Source: an uncultured Clostridia bacterium (GTDB lineage: Bacteria; Bacillota; Clostridia; Lachnospirales; Lachnospiraceae). From it: a DNA stretch of 64,000 bases. The stretch lies in NCBI GenBank assembly GCA_945992055.1, contig CAMFVG010000110.1:1-64000 (forward strand), written 5' to 3'. The translations under genes and the position numbers were made by a program. Below the pieces are notes generated by a model. That model did no database searches. It was given only the letters and a program-made list of their open reading frames with translations, and was not told where the DNA came from. Below, piece by piece: positions 18,269 to 25,871 of the stretch (positions are counted from its first letter, which is position 1; each line of letters opens with the position of its first letter).

Positions 18269-19276
18269 TTAATTTTTCCAAGATTCCGGAACAAAAATTT
18301 CCTGGAAAGTTTTTACTGCATAATTATCGGTCATGCCGGCGATATAGTCACAGATAACCTGTTCCTTACAGTCTCCATTCTTTTCCATTCGTTGCAGATA
18401 TTCCTGCGGAAGTTTTTCAAGATGCTCCAAGTAGTAACTATAAAGATTCTTCACCATCTCAACTGCTTTATGTTCTTCCTGTTTTGCAAGTGGATTTCGA
18501 TAAACATTGTCAAACATAAATCTTCGTAGTCCTTGCATCGCCTCTTCTACTTCTTTCGACATTCTTACATTTGGTTGATCCATGCTATTTATAATAACAT
18601 CGTGGGTAATTGTATTTAATCTTTCCCGCGTAGAATTTCCCAAAATCTGTCTATATTTCGGTGGTATATCTGCCTCTGACAATATACCGCCACGAATCGC
18701 ATCGTCGATATCGTGATTCACATATGCGATTTTATCAGACATCCTTACAATCTGCCCTTCCAATGTCATAGGTTCACTTGCTGTTTGATGTGTCAAAATC
18801 CCATCAAGCACTTCTTTCGTCAAGTTTAACCCTCGGCCATCCTTTTCCAGACACTCAACTACTCGTACACTTTGTTCGTTGTGTTTAAATCCCAACGGAC
18901 AAATTTCATCTAACGCCCGTTCTCCGGCATGTCCAAAAGGAGTGTGTCCCAAATCGTGCCCCAGGCTGATTGCTTCCACTAAATCTTCGTTCAAACGCAA
19001 TGCTTTTGCAATGGTTCTTGCATTTTGTGACACTTCCAAAGTGTGTGTCAGTCTAGTACGATAATGATCTCCCCAAGGCAACAGAAATACCTGTGTCTTC
19101 TGTTTCAATCTCCGAAATGCTTTGCTATGAAGAATGCGATCTCGATCTCTTTGAAAAGCCGGTCTAATATCACATTCTGCTTCTTTAATTTTTCTTCCTA
19201 AAGATTCCTTACTCTTCGTCGCATAAGGACTCAAATATTCTAGTTCTCGTAGTTCTAATTGTTCACGAATTGTCAT
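18269..19276 (-). CDS. dgt: Deoxyguanosinetriphosphate triphosphohydrolase-like HD protein
   Basis: HD-domain nucleotide hydrolase that converts dGTP (or other dNTPs) to the nucleoside and triphosphate. The HD metal site is visible as RLTHTLEVSQNARTIA and SLGHDLGHTPFGHAGERAL, with the upstream RDRDRILHSKAFRRLKQKTQ. The start was moved to 19276: GGAGG is 6 nt before that ATG and the protein begins MTIREQLELRE, 335 residues, as in the Gram-positive type. The track's extra 33 residues have no support. It lies just upstream of dnaG on the same strand. Confidence 0.92.
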   Translation of the reverse strand: MTIREQLELRELEYLSPYATKSKESLGRKIKEAECDIRPAFQRDRDRILHSKAFRRLKQKTQVFLLPWGDHYRTRLTHTLEVSQNARTIAKALRLNEDLVEAISLGHDLGHTPFGHAGERALDEICPLGFKHNEQSVRVVECLEKDGRGLNLTKEVLDGILTHQTASEPMTLEGQIVRMSDKIAYVNHDIDDAIRGGILSEADIPPKYRQILGNSTRERLNTITHDVIINSMDQPNVRMSKEVEEAMQGLRRFMFDNVYRNPLAKQEEHKAVEMVKNLYSYYLEHLEKLPQEYLQRMEKNGDCKEQVICDYIAGMTDNYAVKTFQEIFVPESWKN

Positions 19277-19363
19277 GGTATGCCTCCATTCTACAAAGAT
19301 ATTTCTATTATATCGCAACTTAATGATGGATACAAGTTTTCTCATTTTTAAGCAAAAAAACTG

Positions 19364-19392
19364 TTGACAATGCAAATATCACATGATAGTAT
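19364..19392 (+). promoter_or_regulatory. Promoter of tRNA-Leu
   Basis: Consensus TTGACA, a 17-bp spacer and TAGTAT, ending about 26 nt before the mature tRNA. Confidence 0.9.
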
Positions 19393-19418
19393 GTTCAAGT
19401 ACGGTAAGAAGCCGTTTT

Positions 19419-19503
19419 GCAGGAGTGTCGGAACTGGCAGACGAGCAAGACTAAGGATCTTGTAAGCAATGCGCTTGTGTGGGTTCAAGTCCCATCTCCT
19501 GCA
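19419..19503 (+). tRNA. tRNA-Leu (anticodon AAG)
   Basis: 85-nt class II tRNA. Acceptor GCAGGAG pairs with CTCCTGC, discriminator A. The anticodon arm CAAGA/TCTTG encloses loop CTAAGGA, so the anticodon is AAG and reads CUU. There is a variable arm and the TPsiC loop GGTTCAAGTCC. CCA is not encoded. It stands alone with its own promoter and terminator between divergently oriented dgt and the convergent rplT. Confidence 0.93.
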
Positions 19504-19506
19504 TGG

Positions 19507-19547
19507 AAAATAAGAGACCTAGAAAATTCTAGGTCTCTTATTTTATC
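19507..19547 (+). terminator. Terminator of tRNA-Leu
   Basis: An 18-bp perfect stem, AAAATAAGAGACCTAGAA and its complement, with a 2-nt tip and a T-run, starting 4 nt after the tRNA. Confidence 0.93.
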
Positions 19548-19574
19548 TGTCGACATAAAAAAGAGTTTGCAAGC

Positions 19575-19605
19575 AAAAAAACTCCTGATGATATTTCATC
19601 AGGAG
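19575..19605 (-). terminator. Terminator of infC-rpmI-rplT
   Basis: Minus-strand stem CTCCTGATGA/TCATCAGGAG with a 4-nt loop followed by seven T, 24 nt after the rplT stop. Confidence 0.93.
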
Positions 19606-19628
19606 CTTCTTATTTTTTCATTCTTTAA

Positions 19629-19982
19629 TTAGTTTGCTTTCTTAGCAACTTCTGCCAATGCTGCAAATCCTTGTGCATCATTAACTGCCATTTCAGCCAA
19701 CATCTTTCTGTTGATTTCAACACCAGCTACTTTTAAACCGTGCATCAATTTGCTGTATGATAAACCATTCATTCTTGCAGCTGCATTGATACGAGCGATC
19801 CACAATTGTCTCATTTGACGTTTGCGTTCTTTTCTACCAGCGTAAGCTGATGTCAAAGCTCTCATAACTGATTGTTTTGCAACTCTATATTGTTTTGATC
19901 TAGCTCCTCTGTAACCTTTAGCCAGTTTTAATACTTTATTGTGTTTTCTTCTAGCGTTCATTCCGCCTTTAATTCTTGCCAT
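19629..19982 (-). CDS. rplT: 50S ribosomal protein L20
   Basis: 117 residues, the family length. Begins [26 protein letters not shown] and contains [14 protein letters not shown], the L20 signature. It binds 23S rRNA during early 50S assembly and in Firmicutes represses its own operon by binding the infC leader. Last gene of infC-rpmI-rplT. Confidence 0.98.
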   Translation of the reverse strand: MARIKGGMNARRKHNKVLKLAKGYRGARSKQYRVAKQSVMRALTSAYAGRKERKRQMRQLWIARINAAARMNGLSYSKLMHGLKVAGVEINRKMLAEMAVNDAQGFAALAEVAKKAN

Positions 19983-20010
19983 GTCCTTCTAATCCTCCTT
20001 TTCCCAAATC

Positions 20011-20208
20011 TTATAAGTATGGTAATACTTTCTTCATGTTCTTAACATTTGTAGCATCTGTAATAGTTGCTTGTCTAAGATTTCTTTTTCTCTTTGTAGA
20101 TTTCTTAGTTAAGATATGGCTCTTGTAAGCTTTGTTTCTTTTCAATTGACCTGTAGCTGTTTTTTTGAAGCGCTTTGCAGCAGCTCTATTTGTTTTTAAT
20201 TTTGGCAT
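20011..20208 (-). CDS. rpmI: 50S ribosomal protein L35
   Basis: 65 residues, very basic, starting [20 protein letters not shown] and carrying the L35 signature; ends with [11 protein letters not shown]. Middle gene of the infC operon, preceded by a strong AAGGAGGAA ribosome site. Confidence 0.98.
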   Translation of the reverse strand: MPKLKTNRAAAKRFKKTATGQLKRNKAYKSHILTKKSTKRKRNLRQATITDATNVKNMKKVLPYL

Positions 20209-20242
20209 GATATGTTCCTCCTTAATCTTCTTTTCCTGTTTT

Positions 20243-20749
20243 TTAACGTTTTTCCGTTAAAACCATGCTAATGCTTCTGCCTTCGAGTTTCGCAGGCTTT
20301 TCTACACTTGCGACCTCTTTCAACATATCTGCGAAATCATCCAAGATATGCTTGCTCGTCTGCATGTGTGCCATTTCTCTTCCTCGAAAACGTAAAGTAA
20401 CTTTTACTTTATCACCTTTTTGAATGAACTTTTTCGCACTGTTTACTTTTGTGTTCAAATCGTTCTTATCAATATTCGGTGAAAGACGCACTTCCTTCAC
20501 GTCAACAGTTTTTTGTTTCTTTCTTGCTTCTTTTTCTTTTCTTGCCTGTTCATACCTGAATTTACCGTAATCGATAATCTTACAAACAGGTGGTTTTGCT
20601 GTTGGAGCAATCTTGACTAAATCCAAATCAGCCTCCTGTGCCAATTTCATAGCCTCCTTGGCTGACATGATTCCTAATTGTTCGCCATCTTCTCCGATGA
20701 CACGAACCTCTTTGTCTCTGATTTGCTCATTAATCATTAATTCGCTAAT
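20243..20749 (-). CDS. infC: Translation initiation factor IF-3, probable ATT start
   Basis: Proofreads start-codon selection on the 30S subunit. The track starts at an internal ATG (20737), but no ribosome site fits it. Four codons upstream, ATT at 20747-20749 lies 7 nt after GGAGGTG and is in frame, giving (M)[18 protein letters not shown] and 168 residues. AUU starts are the known device by which IF-3 limits its own synthesis, so I adopt it. Domains: N-terminal [13 protein letters not shown], the linker [24 protein letters not shown], and C-terminal [21 protein letters not shown]. Confidence 0.93.
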   Translation of the reverse strand: MSELMINEQIRDKEVRVIGEDGEQLGIMSAKEAMKLAQEADLDLVKIAPTAKPPVCKIIDYGKFRYEQARKEKEARKKQKTVDVKEVRLSPNIDKNDLNTKVNSAKKFIQKGDKVKVTLRFRGREMAHMQTSKHILDDFADMLKEVASVEKPAKLEGRSISMVLTEKR

Positions 20750-20761
20750 GGTAGTGCACCT

Positions 20762-20952
20762 CCATAAAAATAATACTTACTTTACTCGTTCCTCGCATTT
20801 GCGCAAAAAAAATGAATAGCCATAAACCATCCACTCCATATCTGCACACCCAAACACATAAAATGCCTTAAGTTATGCTTCAATATCAACCGCCAGTCAC
20901 GCAATTGTGCTGGGGTGAGAGTGGAACTCTACTTTCTTTTCCGCTTCACGCA
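20762..20952 (-). promoter_or_regulatory. Candidate L20-type autoregulatory leader of infC-rpmI-rplT
   Basis: A 190-nt untranslated leader precedes infC. Near its 5' end is TCCACTC (complement at 20919-20925), which can pair perfectly with GAGTGGA (20830-20836) almost 90 nt later. GAGTGG can instead pair through G-U pairs with CTATTC, a hairpin directly followed by eight T (20805-20812). Two mutually exclusive pairings, one ending in a T-run, fit attenuation as known for the L20 leader of Firmicutes. Assignment rests on position and pairing only. Confidence 0.7.
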
Positions 20953-20958
20953 AGGAAT

Positions 20959-20987
20959 ACTCTATCATAGACTTTATCAACTGTCAA
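20959..20987 (-). promoter_or_regulatory. Promoter of the infC operon
   Basis: Minus-strand TTGACA, 17-bp spacer, TAGAGT. It overlaps the 5' side of the divergent transporter region. Confidence 0.87.
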
Positions 20988-21020
20988 GTGTTTTTTATCC
21001 TCTTTTTCATAACATTTTTC

Positions 21021-21049
21021 TTGCCTTTAAATTCCTTATATGGCATAAT
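21021..21049 (+). promoter_or_regulatory. Promoter of the NSS transporter gene
   Basis: TTGCCT, 17-bp spacer, CATAAT, about 65 nt before the chosen ATG. It lies downstream of the track's ORF start, which supports the later start codon. Confidence 0.7.
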
Positions 21050-21113
21050 ATTATGCAGTGTCGTTTTACTACAACAACTTATTAAAAAGCATATACAAGG
21101 AGGAATTGTACAA

Positions 21114-22478
21114 ATGAATCAACGTAGTAATTTTACGAGTAAGATCGGTTTCGTTCTTGCCGCTGCCGGTTCAGCTGTCGGTCTTGGAAATCTGTGGCGT
21201 TTCCCTTACCTTGCAGCACAATATGGTGGTGGAACCTTTTTATTAGTATATTTGATTTTGGCTGTTACTTTTGGTTTTGCATTAATGGTGGCCGAAATTG
21301 CAATTGGAAGAAAAACTGGGTTAAGTGCAATTGGTGCATACAAAGCATTGGATAAACGCTTTGGGTTTGTAGGGATTTTAACCGCTCTCGTACCGGCAAT
21401 TATCCTCCCATACTATAGTGTTATTGGCGGATGGGTAATGAAATACTTTTTCACCTTTTTAACCGTAGATATTAAAGTCGTAGCTGATGATGCTTTCTTT
21501 GGCAATTTCATTGGTGGGAGTCCACTTGAACCTCTTGGTTGGTTTTTCTTATTTATAGCGCTGACTTCTATTATCGTACTTTTAGGTGTTGAAAAGGGAA
21601 TTGAAAAAGTAAGCAAATTTATGATGCCTTTTTTAGCAATTCTCACTGTCGGAATTGCAATTTTCGTCATAACAAGACCTGGCGCATTAGATGGGGTTGT
21701 ATACTATATAAAACCAAACTTCAAAGATTTCTCGTTTACTACAATTCTCGCAGCTATGGGGCAACTTTTCTATTCCATGTCCCTGGCTATGGGCATTATG
21801 ATTACATATGGTTCTTACATGAAGAAGGATAACAACTTAGAAAGCTCTGTCCGTCAAATTGAAATCTTTGACACAGCAATTGCTTTCCTTGCAGGTCTTA
21901 TGATTGTGCCTGCTGCTTATATGTTCTTTGATGGTTCAACAGAAGGTTTGAAGAAGGGACCTACTTTGATGTTTGTCATTCTCCCAAAAGTATTTGGTGA
22001 GATGGGATCTACTGTGGGAACTATTATTGGTGTTGCATTCTTCCTTTTAGTATTCTTTGCAGCCATAACATCTTCTATTTCATTAATGGAAACCGTCGTT
22101 TCTATTGTCATGGACAAGACAAAACTCGGAAGAAAAGCTGCTTGTGCCGCTGTAACTGTATTCTCGTTGCTAATGGGAATTCCTTCCTCTCTAGGATTTA
22201 ACGTATGGTCACACATTGCTCCATTGGGACAGGATTTATTAACTTTCTTTGACTTTATTAGCAATAGTGTTATAATGCCGATTGTTGCATTCTTTACTTG
22301 TGTATTAGTTGGTTTCATCATAAAACCAAAGACAATTGTTGACGAAGTTAAAGAAACCGATGGCAAATTCAAAAGCGAGAAATTATTTGTTATAATGATC
22401 AAATGGATTGCCCCTATCTTCATTCTTGGAATTCTCGGATTTTCCGTTGCTGAAGGAATGGGTTGGATTAACGTTTAG
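21114..22478 (+). CDS. Sodium-dependent transporter, NSS/SNF family
   Basis: Sodium-coupled importer of amino acids or related amines in the membrane; LeuT fold. The start was moved to 21114 (AAGGAGG 10 nt upstream), giving 454 residues beginning MNQRSNFTSKIGFVLAAAG. TM1 carries the sodium/substrate motif GSAVGLGNLWRFPYLAAQYGGG, and TM6 contains FFYSMSLAMGIMITYGSY-like unwound helix residues (QLFYSMSLAMG). About 11-12 hydrophobic helices are visible. The substrate cannot be read from sequence. Single-gene unit with its own promoter and terminator. Confidence 0.92.
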   Translation: MNQRSNFTSKIGFVLAAAGSAVGLGNLWRFPYLAAQYGGGTFLLVYLILAVTFGFALMVAEIAIGRKTGLSAIGAYKALDKRFGFVGILTALVPAIILPYYSVIGGWVMKYFFTFLTVDIKVVADDAFFGNFIGGSPLEPLGWFFLFIALTSIIVLLGVEKGIEKVSKFMMPFLAILTVGIAIFVITRPGALDGVVYYIKPNFKDFSFTTILAAMGQLFYSMSLAMGIMITYGSYMKKDNNLESSVRQIEIFDTAIAFLAGLMIVPAAYMFFDGSTEGLKKGPTLMFVILPKVFGEMGSTVGTIIGVAFFLLVFFAAITSSISLMETVVSIVMDKTKLGRKAACAAVTVFSLLMGIPSSLGFNVWSHIAPLGQDLLTFFDFISNSVIMPIVAFFTCVLVGFIIKPKTIVDEVKETDGKFKSEKLFVIMIKWIAPIFILGILGFSVAEGMGWINV

Positions 22479-22488
22479 ACAAAATTTT

Positions 22489-22521
22489 AGAGCATATCGC
22501 AAAGCGCGATATGCTCTTTCT
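22489..22521. terminator. Terminator between the transporter and degV
   Basis: 12-bp stem AGAGCATATCGC/GCGATATGCTCT with a 5-nt loop, followed on the plus strand by TTTCTTATT. It could serve both convergent genes; the minus-strand T-run is weak. Confidence 0.82.
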
Positions 22522-22523
22522 TA

Positions 22524-23387
22524 TTAGTTTCTTTCTCCCATATAGAAAATGGATACAACGCCCGGTCCTGTATGACTTCCAATTACAGCGCCAATTCCGT
22601 TAATAATAATATTTTCGATACCAAACCTCTCGCGAATCTCTTTCGCCAAAAACTCCGCATCCTCTTCAGCATCTCCGTGTACAATCATCACAACGTTATT
22701 TTCAAATCCTTCAGACTTCTTTTCCATACGGTCTATCAAGGAAAGCATTGCTCTTTTTCTACCACGTTCTTTTCCGATTACAATTAATTTCCCCTCATCA
22801 TTTACATGAATGATCGGTTTGATTTTAATAATCGTTCCAACTACCGCAGATGCCTTTGATACGCGTCCACCACGGTGTAAATGATACAAATCATCAATGG
22901 TGACATCATGACAAACATGCAATTTATTATCTTCTATCCACTGTGCGATTTCTTCCATAGTTTTCCCTTGTTCTTTCAGTTCTACTGCTTTATATAGCAA
23001 TAGCCCTTCTCCCATAGAGGCACACAAACTGTCAATAACAATAATCTTTCCATCCGGATATTCCTCTATGAGTTCCTCAGCTGCAATGCGAACACTATTA
23101 TAACTTCCACTTAAACCGGATGTAAATCCTATATAAAGAATGTCCTTTCCTTCTTTTACAATCGGTTCAAGTGCTTCTTTAGCTTGTTCCGGATTTATTT
23201 GAGAAGTGGTCGGCATAGAGCCTTCTCTGATTTTATCAAAAAATTCTCTTCCTGACAGGCCGTTCATATCTTCATATGTAACTCCGTCCATAATATAGGA
23301 CAGAGACACAACCACTACTCCTTTTTCTTCGTAATAGGTTTTTGGCAAATCTGTTGTACTATCTGTAACAATCACAAATTCTTTCAT
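22524..23387 (-). CDS. DegV family fatty-acid-binding protein
   Basis: 287 residues. Family marks: VIVTDSTTDLPKTYYEE at the start, MPTTSQINPEQ near residue 58, YIGFTSGLSGSYNSVRIAAEE and DSLCASMGEGLLL. It ends with SHTGPGVVSIFYMG, the C-terminal motif of the family. DegV proteins bind a fatty acid and deliver it to the FakA kinase in Firmicutes; fakA is not adjacent here. GGAGG lies 9 nt upstream of the ATG. Confidence 0.93.
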   Translation of the reverse strand: MKEFVIVTDSTTDLPKTYYEEKGVVVVSLSYIMDGVTYEDMNGLSGREFFDKIREGSMPTTSQINPEQAKEALEPIVKEGKDILYIGFTSGLSGSYNSVRIAAEELIEEYPDGKIIVIDSLCASMGEGLLLYKAVELKEQGKTMEEIAQWIEDNKLHVCHDVTIDDLYHLHRGGRVSKASAVVGTIIKIKPIIHVNDEGKLIVIGKERGRKRAMLSLIDRMEKKSEGFENNVVMIVHGDAEEDAEFLAKEIRERFGIENIIINGIGAVIGSHTGPGVVSIFYMGERN

Positions 23388-23474
23388 CTATACTTACCTC
23401 CATTAGTTTCAAAATATAAGGATGTGTAGATTATAACATTAATTTGTGAAAATTTGTTGACTAAATTTATCTTT

Positions 23475-24839
23475 TTAATTTAATTTGACATTTAAGTAAT
23501 TTCTTCCCGACAAAGTTTTATTAAATACAAGTGATGAAATCACAATAAGAGTTCCTATCAAAAAGCCAATCCAATTGAAGCAAGCTGTCAAAACAAGCAA
23601 TAATAACCGCATAAATTTCAACGCATATCCCAGTTCAAAATTAGGTTGTGTATAATTAGAAACCGCCACAAAACTCATATATAGCATCACTTCACTGTTA
23701 AACCAACCTGATTTTACAGCAAATTCTCCCATAACTATACCTGCAATTACGCTTAACGGCGTACTAAGCATACTCGGAGTGTTCATAGCCGCCAAACGCA
23801 AACCATCTATTGACAATTCTAAAATCAGCAATTGAAAAATGAGCGGAATATTCACAGTATCTTTTAGTGCCACAAATTGAAACACTTTCGGTAACCATTC
23901 TTCATTTTGCATAAAAAGCAAAAATACCGGTGTAAAAAATACCGTTGCGAATGTAATCAGAGCCCTTGTTATTTTTAAATACACGTTAGTCAATGTAGGA
24001 AAATAATAGTCATTGGCTTCCTCGATTACATCCAATATAGAGGTCGGAAGAATCATTGCCGATGGAGAATTGTCCACTAGCAGAACCACTTTTCCTTCCA
24101 TAAGGCAGGCTGCTGCTGTATCAGGTCGTTCCGTGAACTTAAATTTCGGAAACGGATTAAACCACTTTCTTTTAAACAACGCATCCGCAAGACTTTGCTG
24201 ATTCATACGAAGCGACTCCAAATCCAGAGAATGGATCCTCTCTTCTAAATTTTCTAAAAGTCCTGTATCTACTTTATCAGACATATAGCAAAGTGCCACA
24301 TCTGTTCTGGAAACCCTCCCCACCTCAAACATTTTCATGATAAGATGTGGGTCTCGAATGCGTCGTCGCATCAATGCTGTATTAAATACAATCGTCTCTA
24401 CAAATCCATCTCTGGAACCTCTAAGTGATTTATCTTTATCCGGTTCCTCCACACCTCTCGCAGGATACGTTCTGCAATCAATGGCAAGGCACGCTTCGTA
24501 ACCATCAATAAACAAGCAAGTAACTCCTGATAAAATATTCTTCACTATTAAATCAAAATCAGCAATTACATCCACTTCTACATACGGCAATGCCATTTTT
24601 GAAAATCCCGTTGCCGTACTTGGCATATCATCCTTCTTTAACATAAAAAAACCAGACATGATTTTTTGCATAGTTTCGTCTTTCGTAAAACCATCTATAA
24701 AATAAAAAGTACTTTTCTTTTCTCCAATAATAATATCTCGCTGTATAATATCAAAACTTTCTTTCACTGGTAAAAGGTGATTCATATAAGTAACATTTTC
24801 TTCTAACGTATGAAATATCGTTTTCTTTCCTTCCGACAT
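23475..24839 (-). CDS. spoVAF: Spore germination protein, SpoVAF/GerA-A type
   Basis: Membrane protein of the spore inner membrane that works with the GerA receptors and the SpoVA channel. From ATG 24839 (GGAGG 7 nt upstream) it has 454 residues. The N-terminal soluble part contains SRDGFVETIVFNTALMRRRIRDPHL and VGRVSRTDVALCYM; the C-terminal half has several membrane helices and the SpoVAF-like SNYTQPNFELGYALKFMR. It is isolated from other spoVA genes, last in a run after nrdD-nrdG-dut. SpoVAF is preferred over GerA-A because of size and the C-terminal motif. Confidence 0.85.
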   Translation of the reverse strand: MSEGKKTIFHTLEENVTYMNHLLPVKESFDIIQRDIIIGEKKSTFYFIDGFTKDETMQKIMSGFFMLKKDDMPSTATGFSKMALPYVEVDVIADFDLIVKNILSGVTCLFIDGYEACLAIDCRTYPARGVEEPDKDKSLRGSRDGFVETIVFNTALMRRRIRDPHLIMKMFEVGRVSRTDVALCYMSDKVDTGLLENLEERIHSLDLESLRMNQQSLADALFKRKWFNPFPKFKFTERPDTAAACLMEGKVVLLVDNSPSAMILPTSILDVIEEANDYYFPTLTNVYLKITRALITFATVFFTPVFLLFMQNEEWLPKVFQFVALKDTVNIPLIFQLLILELSIDGLRLAAMNTPSMLSTPLSVIAGIVMGEFAVKSGWFNSEVMLYMSFVAVSNYTQPNFELGYALKFMRLLLLVLTACFNWIGFLIGTLIVISSLVFNKTLSGRNYLNVKLN

Positions 24840-24955
24840 AAAAAAACCTCCGCGCTGCCATACTTTGTAGTAAGTATTTCCAGCTACGAAGGTTTTATGC
24901 ATGTGTTACATACATCCTGCTCCGCACGATAGTCTGTCAAAACAGACTCTTATAA

Positions 24956-25390
24956 TTACTTCCCAGTTGATCCAAAGCCCCCCGCACCGCGAACCGTATC
25001 ATTCAGTTCGTCTACTGCGTGAAACTCTACACTTAAGAATGGAACCACAACAAGTTGTGCTACTTTTTGTCCCGGTGTAATCCGACGAATCTCTGTACTG
25101 TCATTGTGCAGTGCCACTTTAACTTCTCCTCTGTAATCCGCATCTACTACTCCAACACAATTGGCCGGACGAAGAGATTCCTTTGCAGCCAACCCACTTC
25201 TCGCAAAAATCCCTCCAAAATACCCCTCCGGAATTTCCATTGCGAGACCTGTAGGAATCATTGCTGTTTCATGTGGATGAATCTCCAAAATATCCTTAAT
25301 ATCGGCAAACAAATCATAGCCTGCTGCATAAGCACTTCCTTGTTCAGGAAGCATGGCTGTGTCTGTCAATTTCTTTAGATTAATCTTCAT
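24956..25390 (-). CDS. dut: Deoxyuridine 5'-triphosphate nucleotidohydrolase (dUTPase)
   Basis: Hydrolyses dUTP to dUMP and pyrophosphate, keeping uracil out of DNA; homotrimer. 144 residues with the five dUTPase motifs: GSAYAAGYDLFAD, FARSGLAAKESL, GVVDADYRGEVKVALHN, RITPGQKVAQLV and the C-terminal GAGGFGSTG loop. Its start overlaps the end of nrdG by 11 nt, so dNTP supply and dUTP removal share an operon. Confidence 0.97.
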   Translation of the reverse strand: MKINLKKLTDTAMLPEQGSAYAAGYDLFADIKDILEIHPHETAMIPTGLAMEIPEGYFGGIFARSGLAAKESLRPANCVGVVDADYRGEVKVALHNDSTEIRRITPGQKVAQLVVVPFLSVEFHAVDELNDTVRGAGGFGSTGK

Positions 25391-25871
25391 GTAAAATTAC
25401 CTCTCCCTTTTCTAACGTTTTTTGAACATCAATCACACGTTGATTAGAACTTCCAACCCAGTGCAAATTTACATCTTTTTTCTCTACCTCAAACTCTCCA
25501 TCAATCAAAACATCCAGATATGGAACAACTTTCATATTTTTTACATCTTCCCACAGACCCCCGGTGTATAACCAGATAGATTTTTTTGGATATTTCTCAC
25601 GGATTTCTTTTGCAAGTTCAGCTACGTCATAAGCATTGTTGATATGTAACGGATCTCCACCACTAAATGTGATTCCATGAATATAATCTTTCTCTAATTC
25701 AGCAAAGATTTCCTGTTTTGCCGATTCGTCAAATTCCAATCCTCCATTCGGATCCCAAGTGATGGGATTATGGCAGTCTTTGCAACAATGGGTACAGCCT
25801 GACACCCATAGTACTACGCGCAGGCCATCCCCGTTTAACATATCATCTTTTGTTATATTGTGATATCTCAT
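25380..25871 (-). CDS. nrdG: Anaerobic ribonucleoside-triphosphate reductase activating protein
   Basis: Radical SAM enzyme that generates the glycyl radical on NrdD. 163 residues, with the cluster motif GCTHCCKDCHNP (C-x3-C-x2-C) near residue 29 and TFSGGDPL. Starts on the last base of the nrdD stop codon (ATGA overlap at 25871), so it is translationally coupled to nrdD. Confidence 0.97.
   Translation of the reverse strand: MRYHNITKDDMLNGDGLRVVLWVSGCTHCCKDCHNPITWDPNGGLEFDESAKQEIFAELEKDYIHGITFSGGDPLHINNAYDVAELAKEIREKYPKKSIWLYTGGLWEDVKNMKVVPYLDVLIDGEFEVEKKDVNLHWVGSSNQRVIDVQKTLEKGEVILHED

Noticed and set aside
24925-24955. Hairpin AGTCTGT/ACAGACT after dut as a terminator
   Set aside because: Stem of 7 bp with no T-run afterwards; spoVAF follows on the same strand, so termination is not supported.
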